From contig DGIF01000030.1 of assembly GCA_002393165.1 (NCBI GenBank), positions 1 to 17,625 of the forward strand: a stretch of 17,625 nucleotides of DNA, in the 5' to 3' direction. Below, in pieces: positions 1-6,758 of the stretch. The notes beneath the pieces were generated by a model. That model was not told the DNA's origin. It did no database searches and worked only from the letters and a program-made list of their open reading frames with translations. Every line of letters starts with the position of its first letter. Positions within the stretch are counted from its first letter, which is position 1. This DNA is from Candidatus Saccharibacteria bacterium UBA3829 (GTDB lineage: Bacteria; Patescibacteriota; Saccharimonadia; Saccharimonadales; Saccharimonadaceae). Position numbers and translations under genes: made by a program.

Positions 1-717
1 CTCGCTGACCTTGCCGAAAAATACGGCACAGTTCCCTTACCGCCCTATCTTCACCGCGACGCTACCGAGGAAGACAAAAAGCGCTACCAGACTATTTGGG
101 CTAAGTACATGGGCTCCGCCGCCGCGCCAACTGCCAGCCTCAACATGACTGAAGATTTGTTGAACCGCCTTCGGCAAAAAGGCGTAATTATCAAATATCT
201 CACCCTCCACGTTGGCCTCGGTACTTTCCTGCCGATGCGCACCGAACACGTCGAAGACCACAAAATCCACTCCGAGTGGTTCCACATCCCCGACGACACG
301 CTAGCTGCAATCAAGCAGGCGCGCGAGGAAGCTGATGCCTCACTTCGGGGCATCCGCGACGACGGGAGCGGAAGAAGCGAGGAGCCCCGTAACGACGGGA
401 GCGACGAAGCGTCCCGAAGTGAGATATCGGCCTCCTCGCGCCCAAGGATTGTTGCGCTCGGTACGACGGTGGCTAGGACTTTGGAATACTACGCTAGGAC
501 CGGCAAAACTTCCGGCGAGGATGACATCTTTATTTATCCAGGCTTCGAATTCAAAATTGTCGATGCACTTTTGACAAATTTCCACGCGCCGAAGTCGACT
601 GTTCTTATGCTCGCGAGCGCTTTTGCTGGCTGGGATCATCTCCACGCCGCCTACAACCATGCGGTCGCAGAAAAATACAACTTCCTAAGCTACGGAGACT
701 CAATGCTTATATGCTAA
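1..717 (+). CDS. queA: S-adenosylmethionine:tRNA ribosyltransferase-isomerase QueA (5'-truncated by window edge)
   Basis: QueA transfers and isomerises the ribosyl group of SAM onto 7-aminomethyl-7-deazaguanine in tRNA, giving epoxyqueuosine in the cytoplasm. The frame is open from base 1, so the start lies upstream; 238 codons are visible. Family signatures in order: PLPPY (codons 13-17), RYQT, GSAAAPTA, TLHVGLGTF, HSEWF, ALGTTVARTLE, IFIYPGFEFK, LLTNFHAPKSTVLML and the terminal SYGDSMLI. A family member normally passes directly from the helix after HSEWF to the GTT-RTLE strand. Here about 36 extra residues rich in R, D, G, S and E lie between them (roughly 331-448), encoded by a DNA inverted repeat listed separately. 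The stop TAA at 715-717 overlaps the tgt start by 7 nt, so the two are translationally coupled. The family assignment is secure. Confidence 0.96.
   Translation, partial: LADLAEKYGTVPLPPYLHRDATEEDKKRYQTIWAKYMGSAAAPTASLNMTEDLLNRLRQKGVIIKYLTLHVGLGTFLPMRTEHVEDHKIHSEWFHIPDDTLAAIKQAREEADASLRGIRDDGSGRSEEPRNDGSDEASRSEISASSRPRIVALGTTVARTLEYYARTGKTSGEDDIFIYPGFEFKIVDALLTNFHAPKSTVLMLASAFAGWDHLHAAYNHAVAEKYNFLSYGDSMLIC
341..421. repeat. In-frame inverted-repeat element inside queA (81 bp)
   Basis: The segment begins CACTTCGGG (341-349) and ends with its exact reverse complement CCCGAAGTG (413-421). Inside, the 12-mer ACGACGGGAGCG occurs twice, at 359-370 and 392-403, a 33-bp (11-codon) period that gives RDDGSG... 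and RNDGSD... in the protein. Composition is more GC-rich and lower in complexity than the flanking gene. The segment is exactly 27 codons long and keeps the frame open. The encoded peptide resembles the low-complexity strings I recall from dispersed repeats translated in many bacterial genomes; that recall is unverified. A local tandem expansion is the alternative to a mobile element. Confidence 0.65.
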
Positions 718-1916
718 AGTTCGATATCGAACATAAAGACGGCCTTGCCCGCGTCGGCGTCATTCACACTCCACACGGCGACATTAAAACGCCGGCTTTC
801 GTCGGCGCCGCCACGCGCGCCACGGTCAAAGCACTCACCATGAAGGAAATGAACGAACTCGGCTCGCAGGCCATCCTCGCGAACACTTACCATCTGATTC
901 TCCGCCCCGGCACTGAGCTTATCAAGGAGGCCGGTGGCCTTGCTAAGTTCTCTAGCTGGAACAAGCCAACTTTCACCGACTCTGGCGGCTTCCAGATTCT
1001 TTCCCTGCCAAACGTCAAAATCTCTGAGAACGGCGTCAAATTCAAATCCCACATTGACGGCGCTAGCTTCGAGCTAACTCCGGAATCTTCAATGCAAGCA
1101 CAGTGGGCCATCGGCGCTGACATCCATATGGCTTTTGATCACCTCGCCAAGTCCGAGAATTATGAAGACATGAAAATCGCCATGGAGCGCACCCACGCTT
1201 GGCTCGACCGCTGCGTCGCCGAGCATCAACGGCTTAGAAATATCGCGGTATCTAACGGCGCCAGCAATACTTCCTCTGAGGACCGTAAGCTTGGGCGAGC
1301 GCCCTTGAGCGTGTCCGAAGAGGAAGTATTCTGGCGCCCTAATGAACAGTTTTTATATGCTGTCGTTCAGGGCGGCACCTTTAACGACTTACGCGCCGAG
1401 TCAGCGCGCTACTGCGCGAGCAAAGACGTCGATGGCTTTGGCATTGGCGGCGTTTTCACCGCTAAAGACATGGACGAAATGTTGAAGACCGTCAATAGCA
1501 TCTTGCCGGAAAACAAACCCCGCCATTTACTCGGCATGGGCCAAGAACCGATTGATTTGTTTGTCGGTGCCGAATATGGCTGCGATACTTTTGACTGCGT
1601 CGGCCCGACACGGATGGCTAGAAACGGCTCACTTTACACTAAGGACGGCCGCATCAATATTAAGAACGCCAAGTACGCCCGCGACTTTACGCCGCTGATG
1701 GATGGCTGTGATTGCGAATGTTGTAAAAATTACAGCAGAGCTTATCTGCATCACCTATTTAGGACCGACGAAATCACCGCCAAAGTCCTCGCCTCTATTC
1801 ACAACGAGCATTTTATCGTTTCGACCGTGGACCATATCCGTGAATCGCTCGCCGACGGAACATTTAAGGGTTATAAACAAACCTTCCTAGCTCGCTATTA
1901 CGCTGACCAACGCTAA
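711..1916 (+). CDS. tgt: Queuine/preQ1 tRNA-guanine transglycosylase
   Basis: Exchanges guanine-34 for preQ1 in GUN-anticodon tRNAs, the step before QueA. At 401 aa it is longer than the usual ~375. Landmarks: FTDSGGFQ with general-base D90, AVVQGG (217-222), GFGIGG (242-247), nucleophile D295 in DTFDCVGPTR, and the zinc site C333-x-C335-x2-C338 with H364. Against remembered E. coli numbering (D89, D264, C302/C304/C307/H333) the offset jumps from +1 to +31 between the two aspartates. An insertion of about 30 residues therefore lies around residues 178-210, encoded mostly by the 82-bp palindrome described separately. The start ATG overlaps the queA stop. The only upstream GGAG lies 13 nt away, so coupling probably drives initiation. 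Its last 4 nt overlap the convergent cysS stop. Confidence 0.97.
   Translation: MLKFDIEHKDGLARVGVIHTPHGDIKTPAFVGAATRATVKALTMKEMNELGSQAILANTYHLILRPGTELIKEAGGLAKFSSWNKPTFTDSGGFQILSLPNVKISENGVKFKSHIDGASFELTPESSMQAQWAIGADIHMAFDHLAKSENYEDMKIAMERTHAWLDRCVAEHQRLRNIAVSNGASNTSSEDRKLGRAPLSVSEEEVFWRPNEQFLYAVVQGGTFNDLRAESARYCASKDVDGFGIGGVFTAKDMDEMLKTVNSILPENKPRHLLGMGQEPIDLFVGAEYGCDTFDCVGPTRMARNGSLYTKDGRINIKNAKYARDFTPLMDGCDCECCKNYSRAYLHHLFRTDEITAKVLASIHNEHFIVSTVDHIRESLADGTFKGYKQTFLARYYADQR
1257..1338. repeat. In-frame 82-bp palindromic element inside tgt
   Basis: Left arm from 1257 reads GGCGCCAG-C-AATACTTCCTCT; the reverse complement of the right arm (ending 1338) reads GGCGCCAG-AATACTTCCTCT. That is about 20 paired bases with a single bulged C, followed after two mismatches by GGAC/GTCC. 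The centre is the perfect palindrome GGGCGAGCGCCC (1293-1304), so the whole unit folds on itself around 1298. It is read without interruption as tgt codons 183-210 and coincides with the excess length of this Tgt. CTAA occurs just outside the left arm (1252-1255) and immediately after the right arm (1339-1342), a possible 4-bp target duplication, although one extra C on the left makes this uncertain. Confidence 0.8.
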
Positions 1917-3265
1917 TCAGCGTATTGCCAAATCGCCCCAGCCGGCGTGTCTTTTATGGTGATCCCGCGCGCCGACAAATCATCTCGAATCCGGTCTGAC
2001 CTAACGAAATCTTTTTTCTCTCTCGCCGCCGCACGCTCGCGAAGCAAATCGTAGGCCGAAGCGTCAACATCCGGCGTATCCGCAACCAACCTGAGCCCAA
2101 ACAGCTTATCAACTTTCTTCCAGTCACTAAGCGTTAGCTCGGACTGCTCAATTATCGCGCAGGCCTCGGCGGAGTTCAGATTATTATTCATAGCCACGAG
2201 GATCTTGTTAAAGACTTGGCTGTCAGTTTTTGCGGCGCTATTCTGATAGCATTCCGCGATGCGATTTCGCCAATTTAGCCTACGCTGCTTCGCTGCGGCA
2301 AGCGAATCAAACGTAAAATTCCGTGTTCCTTGATAATGACCGGAAATTAACCACATTTTATAGTCCATCGGCAAAAAGCCACGCGCTTCCAAGTCGCTGA
2401 GTGAGTAAATATTTCCAAGCGATTTTGAGATTTTTTGCCCGTCAATTGTAATAAAACCACAATGTAGCCAAAACCGGGCCAGATTTTTACCATAGGCCGC
2501 AAAAGTCTCAGCGATTTCGTTCGTGTGGTGTACCGGAATATGATCGATGCCGCCAGTGTGAATGTCGATTGGCTCGCCGAGCTCCTTGTGGATAATCGTA
2601 GCGCATTCTAGGTGCCAGCCCGGATAGCCAGGTCGACCAAGATAATCCCAGCGCATCGCGTGCTTTTCTCCTGGTTTGATAAATTTCCAAACCGCAAAGT
2701 CCGTCGCGTTACGTTTTTCATTCGAAAACTCTATCCGTGCGCCGGCCTGCAATCCGGAAACGTCTAGCCTTGCAAAATCCGCATACTTTGCAAACTTCGA
2801 AGTGTCAAAGTATACGCCGTCACTAGTTTCATAAGTGAATCCATGCGCCGTCATCAAGTCCACCGCCTCGATGTCTTCTTTAATGTAATCAGTTGCTCTC
2901 GCCACTACGTCCGCCGGCAAGAACTCCATCTTGGCGTAGCTGTCTAGGTAAATCTTGGTGTATCGCTCGGCTACCTCCCAAACGCTGAGGCCTTCCCTGG
3001 CTGCGCCTTTCTCCAGTTTGTCCTCGCCAGTGTCGCCGTCGGAAACCAAATGGCCTACGTCGGTCAGATTAAGTACTCGCTTTACTTTCAGGCCATTAGC
3101 TTTCAGTGTCCGCACCAGCAGATCCCAGTACGCGTAGGCTGCGAAATTCCCGATGTGCGGTTCGCTATAAACTGTCGGTCCGCAAGTATAAATTTTTACC
3201 ACTTCGCCGGTCGGCCGAAAGTTTTCTAGTTTGCGTGTCGCCGTGTTGTATAGTTTAATTTCCAT
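1913..3265 (-). CDS. cysS: Cysteinyl-tRNA synthetase
   Basis: Class I synthetase that charges tRNA-Cys with cysteine. Length is 450 aa, against 461 in E. coli. Visible motifs: YTCGPTVY with zinc ligand C28, the HIGN signature (37-40), GWHLEC with C221, and DIHTGGIDHIPVHHTNE with H246 and E250 completing the zinc site. The spacing C221 to H246 to E250 matches remembered E. coli C209, H234 and E238. The KMSKS loop appears as KISKS (278-282). The start ATG at 3265 follows a strong ribosome site, GGAGG with a 5-nt spacer. It is the third gene of a minus-strand unit after the DHH phosphoesterase and hydrolase genes, 16 nt after the hydrolase stop. Its stop TAG overlaps the tgt stop on the other strand. 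Confidence 0.98.
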   Translation of the reverse strand: MEIKLYNTATRKLENFRPTGEVVKIYTCGPTVYSEPHIGNFAAYAYWDLLVRTLKANGLKVKRVLNLTDVGHLVSDGDTGEDKLEKGAAREGLSVWEVAERYTKIYLDSYAKMEFLPADVVARATDYIKEDIEAVDLMTAHGFTYETSDGVYFDTSKFAKYADFARLDVSGLQAGARIEFSNEKRNATDFAVWKFIKPGEKHAMRWDYLGRPGYPGWHLECATIIHKELGEPIDIHTGGIDHIPVHHTNEIAETFAAYGKNLARFWLHCGFITIDGQKISKSLGNIYSLSDLEARGFLPMDYKMWLISGHYQGTRNFTFDSLAAAKQRRLNWRNRIAECYQNSAAKTDSQVFNKILVAMNNNLNSAEACAIIEQSELTLSDWKKVDKLFGLRLVADTPDVDASAYDLLRERAAAREKKDFVRSDRIRDDLSARGITIKDTPAGAIWQYAD

Positions 3266-3281
3266 TTACTCCTCCGATTCC

Positions 3282-4043
3282 TTAAGAATTTTCATTCAAA
3301 GTTTTTTCCAGAATTTCTTTTACCTTAATATATTTTTCTCGCGACATACTGTGTCCTCCTGGGACTTTGATGTCGGATAAATATTTGGGATTAGATTTGA
3401 CTAACTTCGGGATATTATGCGCTGCGATAAATCGGTCGAGATCGCCATGAATTAATATCGCTGGCGTTGTCAGCCCGACCAGGCGCTTGTAATTTTTGCG
3501 ATTTTTGACGATTTTGTTAAGTGACTGATTAAAGGCCTTTTCTTTGAGCACGGCTCGATTTTTAATCCCCACCGCCTCCCTGAACCCAGCCATTGCCACT
3601 TCGAACGCCGGGTTGTCTAAATCCTTTTCAGTGTAAACCGGTAAAGAGCATAAAATTAATTTCCGGACTACCTTTTTGTGATCGTATGCATATCGCGCAG
3701 CAATCATGGCGCCCATCGAGTGCCCAACTAACACCAGCGGAGTAGACAACTTCAGGTTGTCAAGCGATTTTTCCAACGCCCCAAGCTGATCAGAATATCC
3801 ATAGTCTAGTTTGTCGCTTTTGTAGGATTCGCCTGAGCCCAGTAAGTCATAAGTCACGTATCGCACGTCCCTGAGCGGCACCGTGCCTTCTAGATAACTT
3901 AAAGTTTTAGCAAACGCTGCCGAGCTCGAGGCGATACCATGAATAAAAACCACCGTGAGCCTGGGCTTCCCGGATGGACAAAAATCATGGGTTTTCTTTA
4001 GCTCGAGGGGTTTCTTTAATAAATCATAGCGTAGGCTAATCAT
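3282..4043 (-). CDS. Alpha/beta-hydrolase fold protein, substrate unknown
   Basis: A 253-aa soluble alpha/beta hydrolase without a signal peptide. The oxyanion-hole motif is FIHG (33-36) and the nucleophile elbow is VGHSMG with S109. The likely acid is D203 (or D201) in LIHGDLDRF, and the histidine is H231 in PGGHSM, so the catalytic triad looks complete. YDLLGSGES (65-73) matches the DxxGxGxS region of the family. A short lid-like section lies at about 135-190. The start overlaps the end of the upstream DHH gene by 8 nt and has a GAGGT ribosome site with a 5-nt spacer, so it is translated from the same mRNA. Esterase, lipase-like or haloperoxidase-like activity cannot be separated from sequence. 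No neighbour supplies an obvious substrate. Confidence 0.88.
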   Translation of the reverse strand: MISLRYDLLKKPLELKKTHDFCPSGKPRLTVVFIHGIASSSAAFAKTLSYLEGTVPLRDVRYVTYDLLGSGESYKSDKLDYGYSDQLGALEKSLDNLKLSTPLVLVGHSMGAMIAARYAYDHKKVVRKLILCSLPVYTEKDLDNPAFEVAMAGFREAVGIKNRAVLKEKAFNQSLNKIVKNRKNYKRLVGLTTPAILIHGDLDRFIAAHNIPKLVKSNPKYLSDIKVPGGHSMSREKYIKVKEILEKTLNENS

Positions 4044-5025
4044 TGCTGACCTCTGCCAATAAATCAGGCACGATTCTGATCAAATCTCGCACCACATCTT
4101 CGTACGAAGTGTCATAGGTTCTAAATCCGGAAGCGTATGGATGTCCGCCCCCGCCAAAGTATCCAGCCACCTTGTCGGCGATACCGTATTTGCCGGCGCA
4201 ACGGATCTTGCCGGTCACTTTGCCATCCGGGTAGGTCTTAATCGCCACAGCCACTTTGACACCTTCTACCAGTCGTAGCTCTTCCAGGATTAACACATTT
4301 GGGTTGTATTCGTCTGAATACTCGGCAATATCATCCCACGGGATGTGCACCGTGGCTAGCGCGCCGTCGAGTGAGTATTCAATGCGCTTGATTAGTTCCG
4401 CTTTGTAACTCAAAATCCGCGGCGATTTTTTCATAAATTCGCGGCGTTTCTCTTCTAACTCTGCCACATTGGCGCCAAGCTTTGTCAACTCTGCGCAGAT
4501 CTCGAATGTCCGCGCCGTCACCGACGCACTGGTAAGCCCCAACGTGTCCGACATGATTCCCTGCATGATAGTCTCTGCTGCGGGCTTTGAAACCGCGATC
4601 TTCTGGTCTACGGCGATCTCGTAAATCAATTCTGCGCAGGCTGGGCGTGTCTCAATGATACTTTCGTGTGGGAATTCAATATCGTCGTCTGTCTCATGGT
4701 GATCTAGCACTAAAACCGGAGCGCTATATAGCCGGTTGCGAATCGCGGCATCATCAAGCAATTTCGACAGCAGTACTGTCGCCGCCGTGTCCACTATTAC
4801 ATAACCGTCGGCTTTAAAATCAAATTCGTTCGTGACTCGACTCCAGTCGTCGAAATACCGCAAATATTTCGGGATATCCACTGGACAATAGAGACTAATC
4901 TCTTTGTCGTCCAACAAATAATCTAAAGCGATTGCGCTTCCGAGCGAATCCCCATCTGGGTTTTCCGCCTGAACAATGCAAATCCGCTGTTTATTTTTTA
5001 TAAACTCACCGAACTTATTATACAT
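4036..5025 (-). CDS. DHH/DHHA1 phosphoesterase, NrnA-like (nanoRNase / pAp phosphatase type)
   Basis: A 329-aa protein with an N-terminal DHH domain and C-terminal DHHA1 domain. Visible are NPDGD (22-26), VDTA (78-81), DHH (108-110), the metal-site aspartate in GIMSDTLG (D160) and the DHHA1 glycine motif GGGGHPYASG (291-300). Length and order match NrnA-type enzymes, which degrade 2-5-mer RNA and dephosphorylate pAp; RecJ is much longer. Manganese-dependent hydrolysis is family knowledge. First gene of a three-gene unit with the hydrolase and cysS. It has no Shine-Dalgarno site: a TATAAT ends only 7 nt upstream of the ATG, which predicts a nearly leaderless mRNA. nrnA is not used as a symbol because c-di-AMP-linked (GdpP-like) or other short-substrate specificities cannot be excluded. 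Confidence 0.92.
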   Translation of the reverse strand: MYNKFGEFIKNKQRICIVQAENPDGDSLGSAIALDYLLDDKEISLYCPVDIPKYLRYFDDWSRVTNEFDFKADGYVIVDTAATVLLSKLLDDAAIRNRLYSAPVLVLDHHETDDDIEFPHESIIETRPACAELIYEIAVDQKIAVSKPAAETIMQGIMSDTLGLTSASVTARTFEICAELTKLGANVAELEEKRREFMKKSPRILSYKAELIKRIEYSLDGALATVHIPWDDIAEYSDEYNPNVLILEELRLVEGVKVAVAIKTYPDGKVTGKIRCAGKYGIADKVAGYFGGGGHPYASGFRTYDTSYEDVVRDLIRIVPDLLAEVSND

Positions 5026-5032
5026 ATTATTA

Positions 5033-5041
5033 ATTATATCA
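5033..5041 (-). promoter_or_regulatory. Extended -10 promoter of the DHH phosphoesterase operon
   Basis: On the minus strand the sequence is TG-A-TATAAT, with TATAAT occupying 5038-5033, followed by 7 nt and the ATG at 5025. Transcription normally starts about 7 nt after the -10 box, so the mRNA would begin at or one base before the start codon. No convincing -35 box is present; the extended -10 TG may compensate. It faces away from the HAD promoter 37 bp away. Confidence 0.7.
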
Positions 5042-5051
5042 TATCTTGTTG

Positions 5052-5081
5052 TTTACCGGTGGCTCCGCATTGTGGTATAAT
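5052..5081 (+). promoter_or_regulatory. Promoter of the HAD phosphatase-pgsA operon (leaderless type)
   Basis: TG-G-TATAAT with the -10 box at 5076-5081, and a possible -35 TTTACC at 5052-5057 with 18-bp spacing. The ATG at 5088 follows after only 6 nt, which places the predicted transcription start on the A of the start codon. There is no room for a Shine-Dalgarno site. It diverges from the DHH promoter within the 62-bp intergenic space. Confidence 0.72.
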
Positions 5082-5087
5082 AAAAAT

Positions 5088-5519
5088 ATGGCTATTTTAT
5101 GTGCAGACAAAAAATTCGAACGCTTTGAAGATGTCACGCCAAAAATTCTAAAAACCGAAAACGTCAAACTACTTCTTTGTGATCTTGATAATACCCTTAG
5201 ACTTCATTCCGAAAAAGAGCCCGCCGATGAACTCGCCGACTGGATTGCCGACTGCAAGTCTGCCGGCGTGCAAATCGTAATTATTAGCAATAACGGTCGC
5301 AAAAAAATGATGCAAAAGTTTTGCGAACCGATCGATGTACCATGTGTCTGGTGGGCGAAGAAGCCCATGAGTAAAAAACTCACTGAGGCGATGGCTGAGT
5401 ACGAAATTTCGCCGAGCGAAACTGTAATGCTGGGCGACAAATGGTCCACCGACGTCTTGGCAGCCAAGTTTGCCGGTGTGCGCGCCTGGAAAGTTGACCA
5501 CCGCAGGGACGTAGTATGA
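5088..5519 (+). CDS. YqeG-family HAD phosphatase, candidate phosphatidylglycerophosphatase
   Basis: A 143-aa HAD superfamily enzyme of the short, cap-less type. Motif I is DLDNT (D32, D34), motif II is SNN (67-69), the lysine is K91 or K92 in AKKP, and motif III is GDKWSTD (D117, D122). This pattern matches the YqeG family, related to mitochondrial and plastid Gep4/PGP1-type phosphatidylglycerophosphate phosphatases. The gene is coupled to pgsA by an ATGA overlap (5516-5519). PgsA makes PGP, so the context supports this enzyme removing its phosphate; that is an inference, and many YqeG proteins remain uncharacterised. A longer reading from TTG 5046 is rejected because it would begin upstream of the -10 box and add residues unlike the family. 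The stop is TGA, the clear case of TGA as stop here. Confidence 0.88.
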   Translation: MAILCADKKFERFEDVTPKILKTENVKLLLCDLDNTLRLHSEKEPADELADWIADCKSAGVQIVIISNNGRKKMMQKFCEPIDVPCVWWAKKPMSKKLTEAMAEYEISPSETVMLGDKWSTDVLAAKFAGVRAWKVDHRRDVV

Positions 5520-6061
5520 CCGGGCCGACCGTTTTAACTATCGTGCGCATAATTCTTGCGTCTGCACTTGCAATTTTTGTTATGTTGCCGGCCGGCTGGG
5601 CGAAGGTTATCGCCTTGGTGCTATTTGTTGTTGCGGCCATCACCGACAAAATTGACGGTGCTTGGGCGCGCAAAACCAATCAAGTTACTGAACTTGGCGC
5701 CTTCCTAGACCCGCTTGCCGATAAAATATTGGTCAATCTCGCCTTGCTCACGTTAGTCTATCAAAATGTTGTACCGCTCTGGGTTTTCGCAGCGATCCTG
5801 GTTCGCGATTTTGCTGTCGATGGCGTGCGCATGGCCGTGGCTCGCCACAAAGTTACCATAGCGGCTTCCGTAATTGGCAAACTCAAAACCGCTTGCCAAA
5901 TGCTTGCACTTGCCATCATACTACTCGGGCTAGTTTTAGCCGATGAGGCCATCGTAACCGCTGGGAATGTGGTGCTTTATGTTGCATTAGCCCTCACGGT
6001 CGTTTCCGGCATCGACTACCTGGCGAAAGGCTACCGCAATTTTATGAAACCAAAGAAATAG
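5516..6061 (+). CDS. pgsA: CDP-diacylglycerol--glycerol-3-phosphate 3-phosphatidyltransferase
   Basis: Integral membrane enzyme that makes phosphatidylglycerophosphate from CDP-diacylglycerol and glycerol 3-phosphate. At 181 aa it is as long as E. coli PgsA. The CDP-alcohol phosphotransferase signature D-x2-D-G-x2-A-R-x8-G-x3-D-x3-D is complete: D44, D47, G48, A51, R52, G61, D65, D69. Hydrophobic segments lie at about 7-25, 29-43, 75-95, 120-145 and 150-168. The start overlaps the HAD stop and has an AGGGA ribosome site 6 nt upstream inside the HAD gene. The 3' end overlaps cdsA by 20 nt tail-to-tail, although CdsA makes its substrate. A cardiolipin-type or inositol-phosphate synthase of the same superfamily is less likely given the neighbours. 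Confidence 0.94.
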   Translation: MTGPTVLTIVRIILASALAIFVMLPAGWAKVIALVLFVVAAITDKIDGAWARKTNQVTELGAFLDPLADKILVNLALLTLVYQNVVPLWVFAAILVRDFAVDGVRMAVARHKVTIAASVIGKLKTACQMLALAIILLGLVLADEAIVTAGNVVLYVALALTVVSGIDYLAKGYRNFMKPKK

Positions 6062-6728
6062 CCAGTAAGACCGCCATCGTAAACGCGGCCGAGTCGACCC
6101 GGTCCAAGAACCCGCCGTGCCCCTCCGACCCGCCAACCAGCATCTCTAGTCGCGAGAACCACTTGTTTTTGATTAGAATCTCATTAGAGTCTTTAACTTC
6201 GAAATTCCGTTTGAGCGAACTTTCAAACAAGTCACCGATCAGTGCTAGCGGCCCGCACAATAAATACATCCATTCTGTAGCGAAGGCCCCCCTCGCAGCC
6301 ATCAGCCCGGTCACCATCGAAGTTGCAAGCGTCAATCCGAGTACCGTTCCCTCCCAGGTTTTATTTTTGGAAATTCTCGGAAATGGCCGCGATTTTTTGA
6401 TAATTCGACCGCCTAGCATTTTGCCGAACAAATACGCAAAGATATCATAGCCAGGCACTCCGAGAATAATATACCAAAAGTGCACTACGTCCACTTTGGC
6501 TACGAATATTATTCCGCCGATCAGAAAAACCGTTTCAAGCAACGCCAACACTACGCGAGCCGGGGTCACTTTATTTTTAAAGAAACTTACGAGTTCAACC
6601 ATCGATATGAATGAGAATATCGTGTAGATGATTTTAAAAGGAATTGCGTCGAAAGTGTATAGTCCGATCAGCGCCACGGCGAACATCCCAGCCCCCACTA
6701 ACACCCGGACCCTGAAATTCCTATCCAT
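6042..6728 (-). CDS. cdsA: Phosphatidate cytidylyltransferase (CDP-diglyceride synthase)
   Basis: Integral membrane enzyme converting phosphatidic acid and CTP to CDP-diacylglycerol, the PgsA substrate. At 228 aa it is shorter than E. coli CdsA (285), mainly at the N terminus. Features: several hydrophobic helices, GYDIFAYLFGKMLGGR (93-108), ISKNKTWEG (119-127), GDLFESSLKRNFEVKDS (165-181) and GHGGFLDRVDS (203-213). The last two form the CDS signature, but about 17 extra residues (186-202) separate KDSNEIL from GHGG, where other family members have only one or two. Start ATG 6728 is chosen because it sits 6 nt after a TATAAT box; a 65-residue upstream extension would run into the divergent acyl-CoA synthetase gene. 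Probably functional, as all signature charged residues remain. Confidence 0.93.
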   Translation of the reverse strand: MDRNFRVRVLVGAGMFAVALIGLYTFDAIPFKIIYTIFSFISMVELVSFFKNKVTPARVVLALLETVFLIGGIIFVAKVDVVHFWYIILGVPGYDIFAYLFGKMLGGRIIKKSRPFPRISKNKTWEGTVLGLTLATSMVTGLMAARGAFATEWMYLLCGPLALIGDLFESSLKRNFEVKDSNEILIKNKWFSRLEMLVGGSEGHGGFLDRVDSAAFTMAVLLAISLVS

Positions 6729-6734
6729 GACATC

Positions 6735-6752
6735 ATTATAACATGCTATAAT
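6735..6752. promoter_or_regulatory. Symmetric bidirectional promoter for cdsA (-) and the acyl-CoA synthetase gene (+)
   Basis: The 18-mer ATTATAACATGCTATAAT matches its reverse complement at 16 of 18 positions. Rightward it reads TG-C-TATAAT (-10 box 6747-6752), with ATG 6759 beginning after 6 nt. Leftward it reads TG-T-TATAAT (box 6740-6735), with ATG 6728 beginning after 6 nt. The CATG in the middle supplies the TG of both extended -10 elements. Both mRNAs are predicted to be leaderless. The two -10 boxes are 6 bp apart and each polymerase footprint would cover the other gene's start, so simultaneous use is unlikely. Confidence 0.75.
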
Positions 6753-6758
6753 ATAAAC

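Noticed and set aside
5046..5087. Upstream 14-codon extension of the HAD phosphatase gene
   Set aside because: It would start upstream of and across the TATAAT box, and the added residues do not resemble the family; the ATG at 5088 fits both promoter offset and alignment.
5517..5519. UGA read as glycine (Gracilibacteria/Absconditabacteria code)
   Set aside because: TGA ends the HAD gene at a sensible place with an ATGA overlap to pgsA, and no gene here needs an in-frame TGA.
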